64,000 nucleotides of DNA, from assembly GCA_964556755.1 (NCBI GenBank), contig CAZKXI010000017.1, positions 1-64,000 of the forward strand, read 5' to 3'. Positions 1 through 8,811 of this stretch are shown here, in pieces. This DNA is from UBA4085 sp964556755 (GTDB lineage: Bacteria; Acidobacteriota; Aminicenantia; Aminicenantales; UBA4085). The translations under genes were made by a program, and so were the position numbers. Within the stretch, counting starts at the first letter, position 1. The number at the start of each line of letters is the position of its first letter. The notes beneath the pieces were generated by a model. It was not told the origin of the DNA, did not search any database, and saw nothing but the letters and a program-made list of their open reading frames with translations.

Positions 1-1
1 G

Positions 2-49
2 GGCGTCCGGCTGCTGCGGGCCCTGATCGCGCTGGCCGCCGCCGTCTGA
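2..49 (+). CDS. 3' end of an upstream gene (partial)
   Basis: One open frame runs from the window edge to a TGA at 47-49 and encodes a short hydrophobic tail, GVRLLRALIALAAAV. The next gene starts 14 bases later with its Shine-Dalgarno in between, so this is probably the C-terminus of a gene in the same operon. Too little is present to assign a function. Confidence 0.4.
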   Translation, partial: GVRLLRALIALAAAV

Positions 50-63
50 GAGGAGGGAGGACC

Positions 64-1497
64 ATGGGAGGCTTCTTCGGGGTGGCCGGCCGGCAGGACG
101 TCATCGCGGACCTCTACTACGGGGTGGACTACCACTCCCACCTCGGCACCAAGCGCGGCGGCCTGGCCGTCGTCCGCGCGGACGGATTCGCCCGGGCCAT
201 CCACAGCATCGAGAACGCCCAGTTCCGGACCAAGTTCGATCCCGAGATCCCCCGGCTGCGGGCCGACCGCGGCATCGGCGTCATCAGCGACACGGACGAT
301 CAGCCCCTGCTCATCCGCTCCCACCTGGGCGAGTACGCCCTGGTCACGGTCGGGGCCGTCAAGAACGCCGACGAGCTGGTGGCCGGGGCGCTGCGCAGCC
401 GCCGGGTCCACTTCGCCGAGATGAGCCAGGGCGGGATCAATCCGACCGAGCTGGCCGCCGCCTTGATCGACCAGGGCGACACCTTCGAGGAGGGCATCGC
501 CGCGCTGCAGGACGCCGTCGAGGGCTCCTGCTCGCTGCTGCTGCTGACCAAGGACGGATTCTACGCCGCCCGCGACCGCTACGGCCGGACGCCGATCATC
601 ATCGGGGGCAGGGACGGCGCCTGGGCGGCGACCCAGGAGACCTGCGCCTTCCCCAATCTCGGCTACGAGGTCGTGCGCGACCTGGGGCCGGGCGAGATCG
701 TCTTCGTCTCGGCCGACGGGGTCGAGGTCCGCCGGGCCCCGGGGCCGGTCGACCAGATCTGCGCTTTCCTGTGGGTCTACTACGGCTATCCCGCCTCGAC
801 CTACGAGGGCATCAACGTGGAGTGGTCCCGCAACCGCTGCGGGGCGGCCCTGGCCCGGCGGCACCCGGCCGACGTGGACTTCATCGCCGGCATCCCGGAC
901 TCCGGCGTCGGGCACGGCTTGGGCTTCGCGGCCGAGGCCCGACTGCCGTTTCGCCGCCCCTTCGTCAAGTACACCCCGACCTGGGCCCGCTCCTTCATGC
1001 CCCAGGTCCAGGACGTCCGCGATCTGGTGGCCCGGATGAAGCTGGTCCCCGTGCGGGAGCTCATCCAGGGCAAGCGATTCCTCTTCTGCGAGGATTCCAT
1101 CGTCCGCGGCACCCAGCTGAAGGACACCATCCAGAGGCTCTACGACTTCGGGGCCCGGGAGATCCACATGCGGCCGGCTTGCCCGCCCCTGGTCTACGGC
1201 TGCAAGTTCCTCAACTTCTCGGTCTCCCGCTCGGAGATGGATCTGGCCGCCCGCCGGGCCATCCGCGAGATGGAGGGCGAGACGCCCAGCGACCTGGCCG
1301 CCTACGCCGATCCGTCCAGCGGGGCCTACGCGGCCATGGAGGAGCGCATCCGCCAGCGGCTCAACCTGACCACCCTCAAGTACCAGCACCTCGGCGATCT
1401 GGTCGAGGCGATCGGCAAGCCCAAGGACTCGATGTGCACCTACTGCTGGGACGGGGCGGAGGTCAAGAGCCCGCCGCTGCCGTTCCCGAGAGGCTGA
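64..1497 (+). CDS. PurF-like amidophosphoribosyltransferase paralog lacking the nucleophile cysteine
   Basis: The 477-residue protein has the two-domain layout of glutamine phosphoribosylpyrophosphate amidotransferase: an N-terminal Ntn glutaminase fold (about 1-230) and a phosphoribosyltransferase domain (about 235-440) with a clear PRPP loop, CEDSIVRGTQ, at 342-351. Canonical PurF exposes Cys after Met removal (MCG or propeptide-CG); here the N-terminus reads MGGFFG, so the catalytic thiol is absent. Cysteines at 233, 373/380, 458 and 461 sit where the 4Fe-4S ligands of Bacillus-type PurF lie, so the cluster may remain. The start is fixed by AGGAGGGAGG at 51-60, three bases before ATG. Homologs starting MGGFFG exist as PurF paralogs in other bacteria, as I recall. 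Ammonia-dependent activity or a non-enzymatic role is possible; de novo purine synthesis cannot be assumed. Confidence 0.85.
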   Translation: MGGFFGVAGRQDVIADLYYGVDYHSHLGTKRGGLAVVRADGFARAIHSIENAQFRTKFDPEIPRLRADRGIGVISDTDDQPLLIRSHLGEYALVTVGAVKNADELVAGALRSRRVHFAEMSQGGINPTELAAALIDQGDTFEEGIAALQDAVEGSCSLLLLTKDGFYAARDRYGRTPIIIGGRDGAWAATQETCAFPNLGYEVVRDLGPGEIVFVSADGVEVRRAPGPVDQICAFLWVYYGYPASTYEGINVEWSRNRCGAALARRHPADVDFIAGIPDSGVGHGLGFAAEARLPFRRPFVKYTPTWARSFMPQVQDVRDLVARMKLVPVRELIQGKRFLFCEDSIVRGTQLKDTIQRLYDFGAREIHMRPACPPLVYGCKFLNFSVSRSEMDLAARRAIREMEGETPSDLAAYADPSSGAYAAMEERIRQRLNLTTLKYQHLGDLVEAIGKPKDSMCTYCWDGAEVKSPPLPFPRG

Positions 1498-1511
1498 GCC
1501 CGGAGCGGACC

Positions 1512-2357
1512 TCAGAGGTCGATCACCCGGCCCACGCCCAGGGGGATGTATCCCGTCCCGAAGGCGGCCCGGAATTGCGCGATCGCCGCGTCGCCCGTGC
1601 AGTGGGTGGCTCCGCAGCGGACGACGCCGGCCGCTTTCATGTCGGCGATAATGGAGCGGACTTCATCGGGGGGCGTGGCATTCAGATGGAAGCCGCCGAG
1701 GACCGCTTCGACCGGCTTGGACCGCTGAGCCGCGGCGCGACGGGTCATAAGAACGATGCCGGGATGGGCGCAGCCTGTGACGAGCATCCCCCCGGATCGG
1801 GTCTCGAGGAGCAGGCCGACCTCGGGAATGCCGTTGGGGCCGACGATCGGCCCGGTCAGCCGAATCCCGGGGCCGATCTCGACCGGGCCGTCGACTTGGA
1901 TGATCGTCGTCTCGGGACGGGACAATCTGGCCAGGGACGGCACCCGGCTCCGGTCATAGGCCGAATCGGGCACGGAGGCGATGGCCGCGGGGACGTAGAG
2001 CTTGACGTTGGGGCGCTTCTCCAGCGCCGCCAACAGGCCGCCCGTATGGTCCCCGTGCAGATGCGAAATGACGATGGCGTCCACCCGGCCGAGGTCGACT
2101 TTTAAAGCCTGGATATTGGCCAAGAGGATTTCGGGCTTCGTTCCCGTGTCGAAGAGGATGGTCGGGCCCATCCCTTCGATCAGGCAGGCGAAGCCCCAGT
2201 CGCCCTGGACCCCCTCCCGCGCCGTCGTGTTGTCGTAGAGGATGGTCAAGCGGGCCCGTTCGGGCGCGGCCGGGGACGGAACGGCGGCCGGAGCTATTCC
2301 GCCTGGAAGGAGCATCAGGGCGGCCAGCCCTGCAAGCCGAGCGAGAAGCCTTGTCAT
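1512..2357 (-). CDS. secreted MBL-fold metallo-hydrolase
   Basis: This 281-residue metallo-beta-lactamase-fold protein carries a signal peptide (hydrophobic about 5-28) and the metal-binding motif HLHGDH at 99-104. A typical opening, TILYDNTTAREG, sits near 38-49, and DWGFACLIEG follows. That pattern is typical of the family annotated as dihydropterin-6-yl-methyl-aminobenzene-phosphate synthase-like hydrolases, whose real substrates are mostly unknown. An in-frame extension to 2501 exists, but the ATG at 2357 has GAGGAGG about 7 bases upstream and begins a signal peptide, so I chose it. It sits 56 bases past the start side of the convergent-free stop of the large glycosidase gene at 2414, same strand. 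Confident fold, unknown substrate. Confidence 0.85.
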   Translation of the reverse strand: MTRLLARLAGLAALMLLPGGIAPAAVPSPAAPERARLTILYDNTTAREGVQGDWGFACLIEGMGPTILFDTGTKPEILLANIQALKVDLGRVDAIVISHLHGDHTGGLLAALEKRPNVKLYVPAAIASVPDSAYDRSRVPSLARLSRPETTIIQVDGPVEIGPGIRLTGPIVGPNGIPEVGLLLETRSGGMLVTGCAHPGIVLMTRRAAAQRSKPVEAVLGGFHLNATPPDEVRSIIADMKAAGVVRCGATHCTGDAAIAQFRAAFGTGYIPLGVGRVIDL

Positions 2358-2413
2358 GGTGCGCCTCCTCACCTTAATACGGTTGGCGGCCGGGCGCCGT
2401 TGCCGGCCCGGAG

Positions 2414-5400
2414 CTATCTCTTGGTCCGAGCGACCACGGTCTCCTTCAGCGTGACGGGGCCGAGCAAGCCCGAGGGCTGCAGAGCCTCGCCTTTCTTCCA
2501 CAGCCGCCAGGACGAAAAGGTGAACCGGCCGGTCGGGCTGGCCTTTCCCTCGAGAAGCCAGCTCGGCCAGGCCATCAGAGTGCCGTCGGGCCGGCGGTCG
2601 CCGTCTTCGGGCAGGGATTCGTCGCCGATCTGGCGGTTGATGAGCAGGTTGGCGACCCGGATTTTAAGCTCGTTCCGCCCGGGCCGGGCCGCCTCCGCGA
2701 TGTCCACGTGGTAGGGCGGCTTCCACAGGATGCCCAGGTCCTTTCCGTTCAGCTCGACGGCGGCCATGACTTGGACATCCCCGAGGTCGAGGCTCAGGCG
2801 CCGGTCCGCGGAGAGCTCCGGCGCGGCTAAGTCGAACGAGTTCAAGTAGGTCGCCTCCCCGGAGTAGAAAGCGATGCCCCGATCGGGATGATCGCTCCAC
2901 GAGAGAAGCTCCCCGAAGACCGCCGCCTCGGGAGCGCCGCCGCCGGGAGCGAAACGGACCTGCCAAGGGCCGGCAACCTCCTTGGGCGCCGGCAGGGCCG
3001 GCAAGTCGACTGTCTCCTTGCGGCCGTCGGCCCAACTGAGCTCGTAGCGGCCCCCCTTATCCGATCGGATCCTGACTACGCCCTTGGACTCTTCGGTCAC
3101 GGCCAGGTCCGGATCCTCGATCCCTGCGTCCGCCGAGAGGACCGTGCGACCATCTCTTTTGAGCGAGGAGAGCCGCCGCCCTGTCGGCTCGTCCTTCTCC
3201 CGGAAGACGACGAACACCGAGCCCGAGGGCTCGAACGAGACCGGCAGGCGGGTAATGCCGCCGACTTCGTCATAGATCACTGGCCGCTCGATGAGGCCGT
3301 TGTCGGGTCGCCAGATCTCAGGCCTTCTCCCCGCCGTTCGCAGGGACAAGACGGCCTGCAAGGGGCGCGGCAGCTTATTGGCCACGAAGTAGATCTCCAC
3401 TTCGGGCGAGGACCGATGGATGAAGCGCAGGGCTGGAAGGCCGTCGGCGGTCTCGGCATTGAAATCCGGCGGCAGCTGAAGGTCACGGAGCACCTCGGCT
3501 GCGATCTCATCGCCGGGGATCACGTCGGCCTCGCCGTAGGTGGGCGTCCACTCACCCCAAGGCGCCATGCCCAGCGGGCCGACGTCGCGGGCGGCGGTCC
3601 ACCGCGCCGCGGGAGAGGGAGATCCGTTCTCGGTCTTGGCTGAGGCGCTCGTCCAGGACCCGTCCGTGAAGATATCCTGGGAGGTCCCGTCGTTAAATCG
3701 TACGGCGATCCGGCCGATCAGCCCGGCGGGATTGGGCGCATCGCCGCGGTTGACCGCTTCGACGAGCAGGGTGTTGGCCCCCGCCTTGAGGAGCCCGGCG
3801 ATGTCGGCGTCTTCGTTGCGGTGGAAATTGTGCCCCTCGCCGGCCTTGTGTCCGTTGAGCCAGGCGGTGAAGGCATCCTCGGCGTGCATGAAGAGGCGGG
3901 CCGAGGCGACCGTCTTGCCTTCCGCCAGTTTGAAGACTTTTCGGAAAGTGCGTACCCCGGGCGGCACGGCCGTGGCCGGGTCGCCTTCGGGGTGCCAGAT
4001 CCAGCGGGCCTGTCCCAGGACCTCGCCCGGCGTCGGCGTGGCGACGGCCTTGGCCTGGATAGCGGCCGACCAATAGAGGCGCCCCTTCCCGACGCTCTTG
4101 GATGTCAGGGCGGCGGGCGGCTCGCCCGTCCCCCAGATCTCCCCGGCCAGCTTGCGGACCTCCCAATCACATTCGGGGTAGCCGGCCAGTCCGGGCGAGC
4201 GGACCGGCCTTGGGCCGACCACGGTCGCGCCCGCCTCGAGGAGATCCTTGACCTTGAGCAGCAGGGGCAGGGTCATGGTCGCCGACTGGGGGAGGACAAG
4301 CAGGCGATAGCTCATGCCGTCCGGCAGGACCAGGCGGCCGTCCTTGACCGACATCCGGGTCATCAGGGCATCGGGCGGGCAGAGATCGTAATTGTATCCC
4401 GTCCGGTCGAGAGGCTCGTCGCGGTTGTCGTTGAGGCCGGAGAAGAAGCGCTGCTGGGCCCCGATCGAAAAGGGCGCCCCCTCCGGCGTGAGATAGCACA
4501 CGTCGGCCACGAAAAGACCCTGGCGCAGGAGATGCTGGCAGCGGGCCAAGTACTCGTGCCAGGCTCCCGAAAGGCCCCACCAGCTCTGGGTCCGCTCGTA
4601 GTGCAGGCCCCAGGGGCCCATGGCCATGCCCGGCCGGACGCCGATCCAGGGCTGCATGGCGTAGCGGTGGAAGACGAAGCGATTGATGCCCTCGGCGAAG
4701 GCCCAATCGCCGATCTCCTTGATCAGGGCGGGATGGAGCTGCCAGCGCTCGGCGTCGGTCGAGGTGAAGGCTTCGGCCCCGATGATCCTCTTGCCGTAGA
4801 CATGGCCCGCGGAAGCCATCTCGGTGCAGGTGAAGCCGAAGCCGTAGGGCTTGCCGCTGGAGAACCAGATCGGCCAGAACTCTCCCATGGGCTCGTCGGC
4901 CCGTCCGCCGTAGGCCAGCTCGTCCGTCGGGCAGGTCGTGTAGGCCTCGATGGAGAGCCGCAGGCCGCGCGCGGCGGCCAGATCGCGGAGCCCCGCGGCG
5001 TAGCGGTCCAGGACCAGCTCGGAGATCGTCTTGCGGAAGTCCCAGAGGAAGCGCTCCGAGACCTCGCGGCCGTCCACGAGGCGGCCGGTCAGGACGGGAA
5101 GGAACGGCTTCAGGTCATAGCCGCGCCGGCGGCGGAACTCCTGGGCGAAGTCGCCGGTCCAGTTCTGGGTGTTGGTCTCCCAGCTGTCGATGTGGACGGA
5201 GACGAAGGACTTGCCGGTCCGCTCTCCCACGGCGTCGGCCAGCGGGCCGAGGAAGCCGTCGAAATGGGCTTTGATCGCCTCCAAGCTCATCTTGTCGCAG
5301 TCCAGTCCGGTCCCTGAGGCAGGGGCCGGGGCGTTGACGACGCCGGTCGGGGTATACCCGAGCCGGAGGATGGTCCAATCGCCTTCGGGAACGTCCCAGA

Positions 5401-6130
5401 CGAGCCGCCCGGCCTTGTCCATCCGGTCGCTCAGATCGACGACCCGGTCCCGGGGAATCGTCTCTCCCGCAGGCGGCTCGGGCCAGACGGCTCGCGACGG
5501 GAGCAGGCTGGAGCGGCCCATGTAGTGGAAGTCGGTGGACGCTTCCATGGCCTTGAAGCGGATGCCGTCGATTCGGGCGGCGCCCGCGGGGAGAGCGGGG
5601 AAGGCCAGGACGCGGATGTCGCGGTAATAGTCCGCGACCTTCGGCGGGGCCGGCAGGGCCATCTCGAGACGGCGCGGCCCGCGGGCGGCGGTCTCCGTCC
5701 AGACGACCCTCTGGGCGGCATGCTCGGGCTTGATCCAGGGCCCGCCGCTGCCGCACCAGCCGGCGTCGTTGTTCATGTTGACTTCCAGGCCCAGGCGCTC
5801 GGCTTCGGCGCAGACGAAGGCGAAGAGCTTGCGCCATTCGGGGCCGCCAAAAGCTGTCGGTCCCTGCGGGGCGCCCTGGTCGACTTCCATGATCAGGACG
5901 CCGCCGATTCCGGCCGCCTTCATGGCTTCGAGGTCCGCGGTGATGCCTTGGCGGGTGACGTTGCCGTTCAGCCAAAACCAATAGACCCAAGGCCGGGACG
6001 ATGCGGGAGGGGAGGCAAATTCGCGGGCCAGACTTTCGGCGGCCGGGGCAGGGGAGGGGCGGCAGGCGACCGCGGCGAGGACCAGCGCGACGATCGACGA
6101 GCCGATTAGAAACGCGGCTTTACGGGACAT
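2414..6130 (-). CDS. large exported glycoside hydrolase, GH106 (alpha-L-rhamnosidase)-like
   Basis: The 1238-residue product starts with a lipoprotein-like signal (hydrophobic 8-22, Cys at 23 after AVA). It then shows the WVYWFWLNGNVT segment (48-59), followed by the TIM-barrel segments GGVLIMEVDQG and NMNNDAGWCGSGG, typical of the PF17132/GH106-type family. A galactose-binding-like sandwich lies at about 705-830 and a second beta-sandwich near 1080-1190. GH106 enzymes release L-rhamnose from pectic or microbial polysaccharides; the exact linkage is not readable here. An upstream in-frame extension to 6298 is rejected because ATG 6130 has GGGAGGG seven bases upstream and opens a signal peptide. 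It probably acts in the periplasm or on the outer membrane and supplies sugars to the neighbouring Gfo/Idh/MocA and DUF1080 proteins. Confidence 0.85.
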   Translation of the reverse strand: MSRKAAFLIGSSIVALVLAAVACRPSPAPAAESLAREFASPPASSRPWVYWFWLNGNVTRQGITADLEAMKAAGIGGVLIMEVDQGAPQGPTAFGGPEWRKLFAFVCAEAERLGLEVNMNNDAGWCGSGGPWIKPEHAAQRVVWTETAARGPRRLEMALPAPPKVADYYRDIRVLAFPALPAGAARIDGIRFKAMEASTDFHYMGRSSLLPSRAVWPEPPAGETIPRDRVVDLSDRMDKAGRLVWDVPEGDWTILRLGYTPTGVVNAPAPASGTGLDCDKMSLEAIKAHFDGFLGPLADAVGERTGKSFVSVHIDSWETNTQNWTGDFAQEFRRRRGYDLKPFLPVLTGRLVDGREVSERFLWDFRKTISELVLDRYAAGLRDLAAARGLRLSIEAYTTCPTDELAYGGRADEPMGEFWPIWFSSGKPYGFGFTCTEMASAGHVYGKRIIGAEAFTSTDAERWQLHPALIKEIGDWAFAEGINRFVFHRYAMQPWIGVRPGMAMGPWGLHYERTQSWWGLSGAWHEYLARCQHLLRQGLFVADVCYLTPEGAPFSIGAQQRFFSGLNDNRDEPLDRTGYNYDLCPPDALMTRMSVKDGRLVLPDGMSYRLLVLPQSATMTLPLLLKVKDLLEAGATVVGPRPVRSPGLAGYPECDWEVRKLAGEIWGTGEPPAALTSKSVGKGRLYWSAAIQAKAVATPTPGEVLGQARWIWHPEGDPATAVPPGVRTFRKVFKLAEGKTVASARLFMHAEDAFTAWLNGHKAGEGHNFHRNEDADIAGLLKAGANTLLVEAVNRGDAPNPAGLIGRIAVRFNDGTSQDIFTDGSWTSASAKTENGSPSPAARWTAARDVGPLGMAPWGEWTPTYGEADVIPGDEIAAEVLRDLQLPPDFNAETADGLPALRFIHRSSPEVEIYFVANKLPRPLQAVLSLRTAGRRPEIWRPDNGLIERPVIYDEVGGITRLPVSFEPSGSVFVVFREKDEPTGRRLSSLKRDGRTVLSADAGIEDPDLAVTEESKGVVRIRSDKGGRYELSWADGRKETVDLPALPAPKEVAGPWQVRFAPGGGAPEAAVFGELLSWSDHPDRGIAFYSGEATYLNSFDLAAPELSADRRLSLDLGDVQVMAAVELNGKDLGILWKPPYHVDIAEAARPGRNELKIRVANLLINRQIGDESLPEDGDRRPDGTLMAWPSWLLEGKASPTGRFTFSSWRLWKKGEALQPSGLLGPVTLKETVVARTKR

Positions 6131-6338
6131 GGACACCCTCCCTTCGATGGATCGGGCGGCGGTTGTGGCGGGGACTCCCCGTTTCCGGGGCGCCGGGGGC
6201 CTCTTGATCCTCGCGGCTCCGGGGCCCGGCCGCTTCCCGCCTCCTCGGCGGCTTCCCGGATCGCCGCGATCATAGTCCGGGGCGCGCGGCGAAAGCAAGG
6301 CGGAAGGCCGGCCCCGCGAGCGGGCCGCTTGGGGCGGG

Positions 6339-6368
6339 TTGACGTCCGGGGCCGGGGCGAAGTAGAGT
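6339..6368 (+). promoter_or_regulatory. predicted sigma70-type promoter for the Gfo/Idh/MocA gene
   Basis: TTGACG at 6339-6344 is followed by an 18-base spacer and TAGAGT at 6363-6368, 46 bases before the ATG at 6415. The intergenic region 6131-6414 (284 bases) holds nothing else I can recognise, except presumably the divergent promoter of the glycosidase gene. Confidence 0.5.
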
Positions 6369-6414
6369 TGTCCCCTGCGGTCGGGCCGCAGCCCATCCGC
6401 AAGGGAGGAGACTC

Positions 6415-7770
6415 ATGACAACGCGCCGTGAATTCCTGGGATCGGCGGCGGCCGCGGCCGCCGGCGTGATGGTCGTGCCCCGCCACGTCCTCGGCGGCAA
6501 GGGCTACACCGCCCCGAGCGACAAGCTGAACATCGCCGGAGTGGCGGTCGGCGGCAAGGGCTTCTCGGACGTGCAGGCGGCCAGCACCGAGAACATCGTG
6601 GCCCTCTGCGACGTCGACGACGAGAAGATGGCCGCCTTCCTCAAGTCGGACCAGCACACGCCCGAGCGCAAGGCCATGTACGAGAAGGCCGCCAAGTTCA
6701 ACGACTGGCGGAAGATGCTGGACCAGGTCAAGGACCTGGACGCGGTCACGGTCTCGACCCCGGACCACAACCACGCCGTCATCGCCATGGCGGCCATGAA
6801 GCGGGGCAAGCACGTCCTCATCCAGAAGCCGCTGACCCATACCATCAAGGAAGCCCGCATGCTGGCCGAGGAGGCCACCAAGCGGAACCTGGTCACCCAG
6901 ATGGGCAACCAGGGCCACTCCAAGGAGGGGGCGCGCCTGATCTGCGAGTGGATCGCGGATGGGGCCATCGGCGACGTGTCCGAGGTCCATGTCTGGACCA
7001 ACCGGCCGATCTGGCCGCAGGGCGTGGAAGCGCCCAAGGAGATCCCGTCCTGCCCGCCCAACCTGAACTGGGACGTCTGGCTGGGACCCGCCCCCTGGCG
7101 GCCCTATCACCCGGCCTTCAGCCACTTCGTCTGGCGCGGCTGGTGGGACTACGGCACCGGCGCCCTGGGCGACATGGGCGCCCACCTCATCGATCAGCCG
7201 TTCTGGGCCCTCAACCTGGGCCACCCGTTGACGGTGCAGGCCAGCTCCAGCAAGTACAACAAGGACTCTTACCCCGAGGCGGAGATCGTCACCTACACAT
7301 TCCCGGCCCGCGGCAAGATGGGGCCGGTCAAGATGATCTGGTACGACGGCGGGCTGACCCCGCCCCGGCCCGAGCTCCTGGACAACGGCCGGATGATGGG
7401 CGACGACGGCGGCGGCTGCCTGTTCGTCGGCTCCAAGGGCATGCTGATCTGCTCGACCTATGGCGAGAATCCCCGCCTCCTGCCCGAGAAGCTGATGCAG
7501 GACTACAAGCGGCCGGCCAAGACCATCCCCCGCTCGCCGGGCATCATGGAGGAGTGGGTGGCGGCCATCAAGGCGGGCCAGAAGTCGACGACCGACATCC
7601 CGACCTACTCCGGCCCCCTGACCGAGGTCATGCTGCTGGGGGTCGTGGCTCTGCGGTTCAAGGACAGCAAGACCATCCTCCAGTGGGATCCGGTCAAGAT
7701 GGAGTTCCCCAACCTGCCCGAGGCCAATCCGTTCGTCCATAAGGCCTACCGCGAGGGCTGGTCGCTCTGA
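6415..7770 (+). CDS. Tat-exported Gfo/Idh/MocA family oxidoreductase
   Basis: This 451-residue protein starts with a twin-arginine signal (TRREFLGS, then an alanine-rich stretch) and ends its leader near 27. A Rossmann domain with a GVAVGGKG nucleotide-binding turn (42-49) follows, and then the Gfo/Idh/MocA C-terminal beta-sheet domain. The family EKP motif appears as QKP (137-139), so the catalytic Lys138 is kept but the preceding Glu is replaced. Family members oxidise or reduce sugars and cyclitols with tightly bound NAD(P); Tat export implies folding with cofactor in the cytoplasm, as in Zymomonas glucose-fructose oxidoreductase. AAGGGAGGAG lies five bases before the ATG. A hairpin terminator follows. 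Its substrate is probably a sugar released extracytoplasmically, by inference from the neighbours. Confidence 0.88.
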   Translation: MTTRREFLGSAAAAAAGVMVVPRHVLGGKGYTAPSDKLNIAGVAVGGKGFSDVQAASTENIVALCDVDDEKMAAFLKSDQHTPERKAMYEKAAKFNDWRKMLDQVKDLDAVTVSTPDHNHAVIAMAAMKRGKHVLIQKPLTHTIKEARMLAEEATKRNLVTQMGNQGHSKEGARLICEWIADGAIGDVSEVHVWTNRPIWPQGVEAPKEIPSCPPNLNWDVWLGPAPWRPYHPAFSHFVWRGWWDYGTGALGDMGAHLIDQPFWALNLGHPLTVQASSSKYNKDSYPEAEIVTYTFPARGKMGPVKMIWYDGGLTPPRPELLDNGRMMGDDGGGCLFVGSKGMLICSTYGENPRLLPEKLMQDYKRPAKTIPRSPGIMEEWVAAIKAGQKSTTDIPTYSGPLTEVMLLGVVALRFKDSKTILQWDPVKMEFPNLPEANPFVHKAYREGWSL

Positions 7771-7781
7771 CGAATCTACCA

Positions 7782-7817
7782 CGGCGGAGGGAGAGGGACG
7801 ACCTCTCTCCTCCGCCG
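7782..7817 (+). terminator. hairpin terminator after the Gfo/Idh/MocA gene
   Basis: CGGCGGAGGGAGAGG and CCTCTCTCCTCCGCCG form a near-perfect stem with a short loop, beginning 12 bases after the stop codon. Only a short T-run (CTTTCATCT) follows, so termination efficiency is uncertain. Confidence 0.5.
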
Positions 7818-7867
7818 CGCTTTCATCTCAGTGCGGCCCGGGCGGCCGGCCGCCTCAGGAGGCTCAT

Positions 7868-8665
7868 GTGAGACGACATGCCATGATCGCCTGTTCGGCC
7901 GTCGCGGTCCTCGGCCTGCTCGCCGGGGCCGTCGCGTTCTCCGCGTCCCCGTCCGTCCAAGCCAATCCGAGGGCCGGCGAGCTCCAGAAGTGGGGCGTCC
8001 ACGACGAGAGCCGGCCGATGCCCCCCGTAGTCGACCCGGGGCCGGCGGGTTCTCCCGTCCCCGCGCCGTCCGACGCGGTCATCCTGTTCGACGGATCAAG
8101 CTTGTCGCAGTGGACGACCGCCAAGGGCGAGCCGGCCAAGTGGAAGGTCGAGAACGGCTATATGGAAGTCAGCCGGGGGGGCGGGGAGATCCGGACGCGG
8201 GCCCGCTTCGGCGACTGCCAGCTGCATGTGGAGTGGGCTTCGCCGGCCGAGGTCAAGGGCGAAAGCCAGGGGCGCGGCAACAGCGGCGTCTTCCTGATGG
8301 GCATCTACGAGGTCCAGGTCCTGGACTGCTTCGAGAATAAGACCTACGCCGACGGCATGACCGCCTCTCTCTACGGCCAGTATCCGCCGCTGGTCAATGC
8401 CTGCCGCAAGCCAGGCGAGTGGCAGACGTACGATATCGCCTTCACGGCCCCGCGCTTCGATAAAGGCGGGGCCCTGCTCAGCCCGGCCCGGATGACGGTC
8501 TTCTGGAACGGCGTCCTGGTCCACAACGACCAGGAGCTGAGCGGGCCGACCGCGCATAAGGCCCGGCCGCCTTACGCGGCCCATGCCGAGCATCTGCCGA
8601 TCGCCCTCCAGGACCACGGCAACCCCGTCCGCTTCCGCAACATCTGGATCCGCGGGCTTGAATGA
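7868..8665 (+). CDS. secreted DUF1080 (3-keto-disaccharide hydrolase-like) protein
   Basis: The 265-residue protein has a signal peptide (hydrophobic 6-27) and a DUF1080/PF06439 concanavalin-like sandwich: ILFDGSSLSQW near 72, then WKVENGYMEV, GNSGVFLMGIYEVQVLD, and the C-terminal PIALQDHGNPVRFRNIWIR. Members of this family cleave 3-keto-glycosides made by Gfo/Idh/MocA dehydrogenases in the pathway described from Bacteroides. That fits the Tat-exported oxidoreductase immediately upstream. The GTG start at 7868 has AGGAGG at a five-base spacing; the next ATG (codon 6, 7883) would lose that site. Activity of this protein on a 3-keto sugar is inference. Confidence 0.85.
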   Translation: MRRHAMIACSAVAVLGLLAGAVAFSASPSVQANPRAGELQKWGVHDESRPMPPVVDPGPAGSPVPAPSDAVILFDGSSLSQWTTAKGEPAKWKVENGYMEVSRGGGEIRTRARFGDCQLHVEWASPAEVKGESQGRGNSGVFLMGIYEVQVLDCFENKTYADGMTASLYGQYPPLVNACRKPGEWQTYDIAFTAPRFDKGGALLSPARMTVFWNGVLVHNDQELSGPTAHKARPPYAAHAEHLPIALQDHGNPVRFRNIWIRGLE

Positions 8666-8678
8666 GGGGTCAGAATGA

Positions 8679-8784
8679 GGGGTCAGGTCTCAAGATTCAA
8701 GTTATCTGTGCGTTTCAGGCGATTATTTTGTTCGAACTGACGCTTCGTGTCACAAGAAAACTCGAATCTTGAGACCTGACCCCC
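8679..8784. repeat. REP-like palindromic element, copy 1
   Basis: Arms of 23 bases, starting GGGGTCAGGTCTCAAG and ending in its reverse complement, flank about 58 bases; the arms differ at one position. The left edge carries a tandem 13-base duplication, AATGAGGGGTCAG, at 8661-8673 and 8674-8686, which includes the stop codon of the preceding gene. The arm sequence is shared with the element at 9613-9720. The form matches non-autonomous REP/palindromic elements mobilised by RAYT-type transposases; no transposase gene is in the window. Confidence 0.75.
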
Positions 8785-8811
8785 CATCGACGGCAAACAA
8801 AGGAGTCGATT

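Noticed and set aside
6106..7782. A 558-residue frame antisense to the Gfo/Idh/MocA gene.
   Set aside because: Shadow of a clear Tat-exported oxidoreductase; no start signal or recognisable domain.
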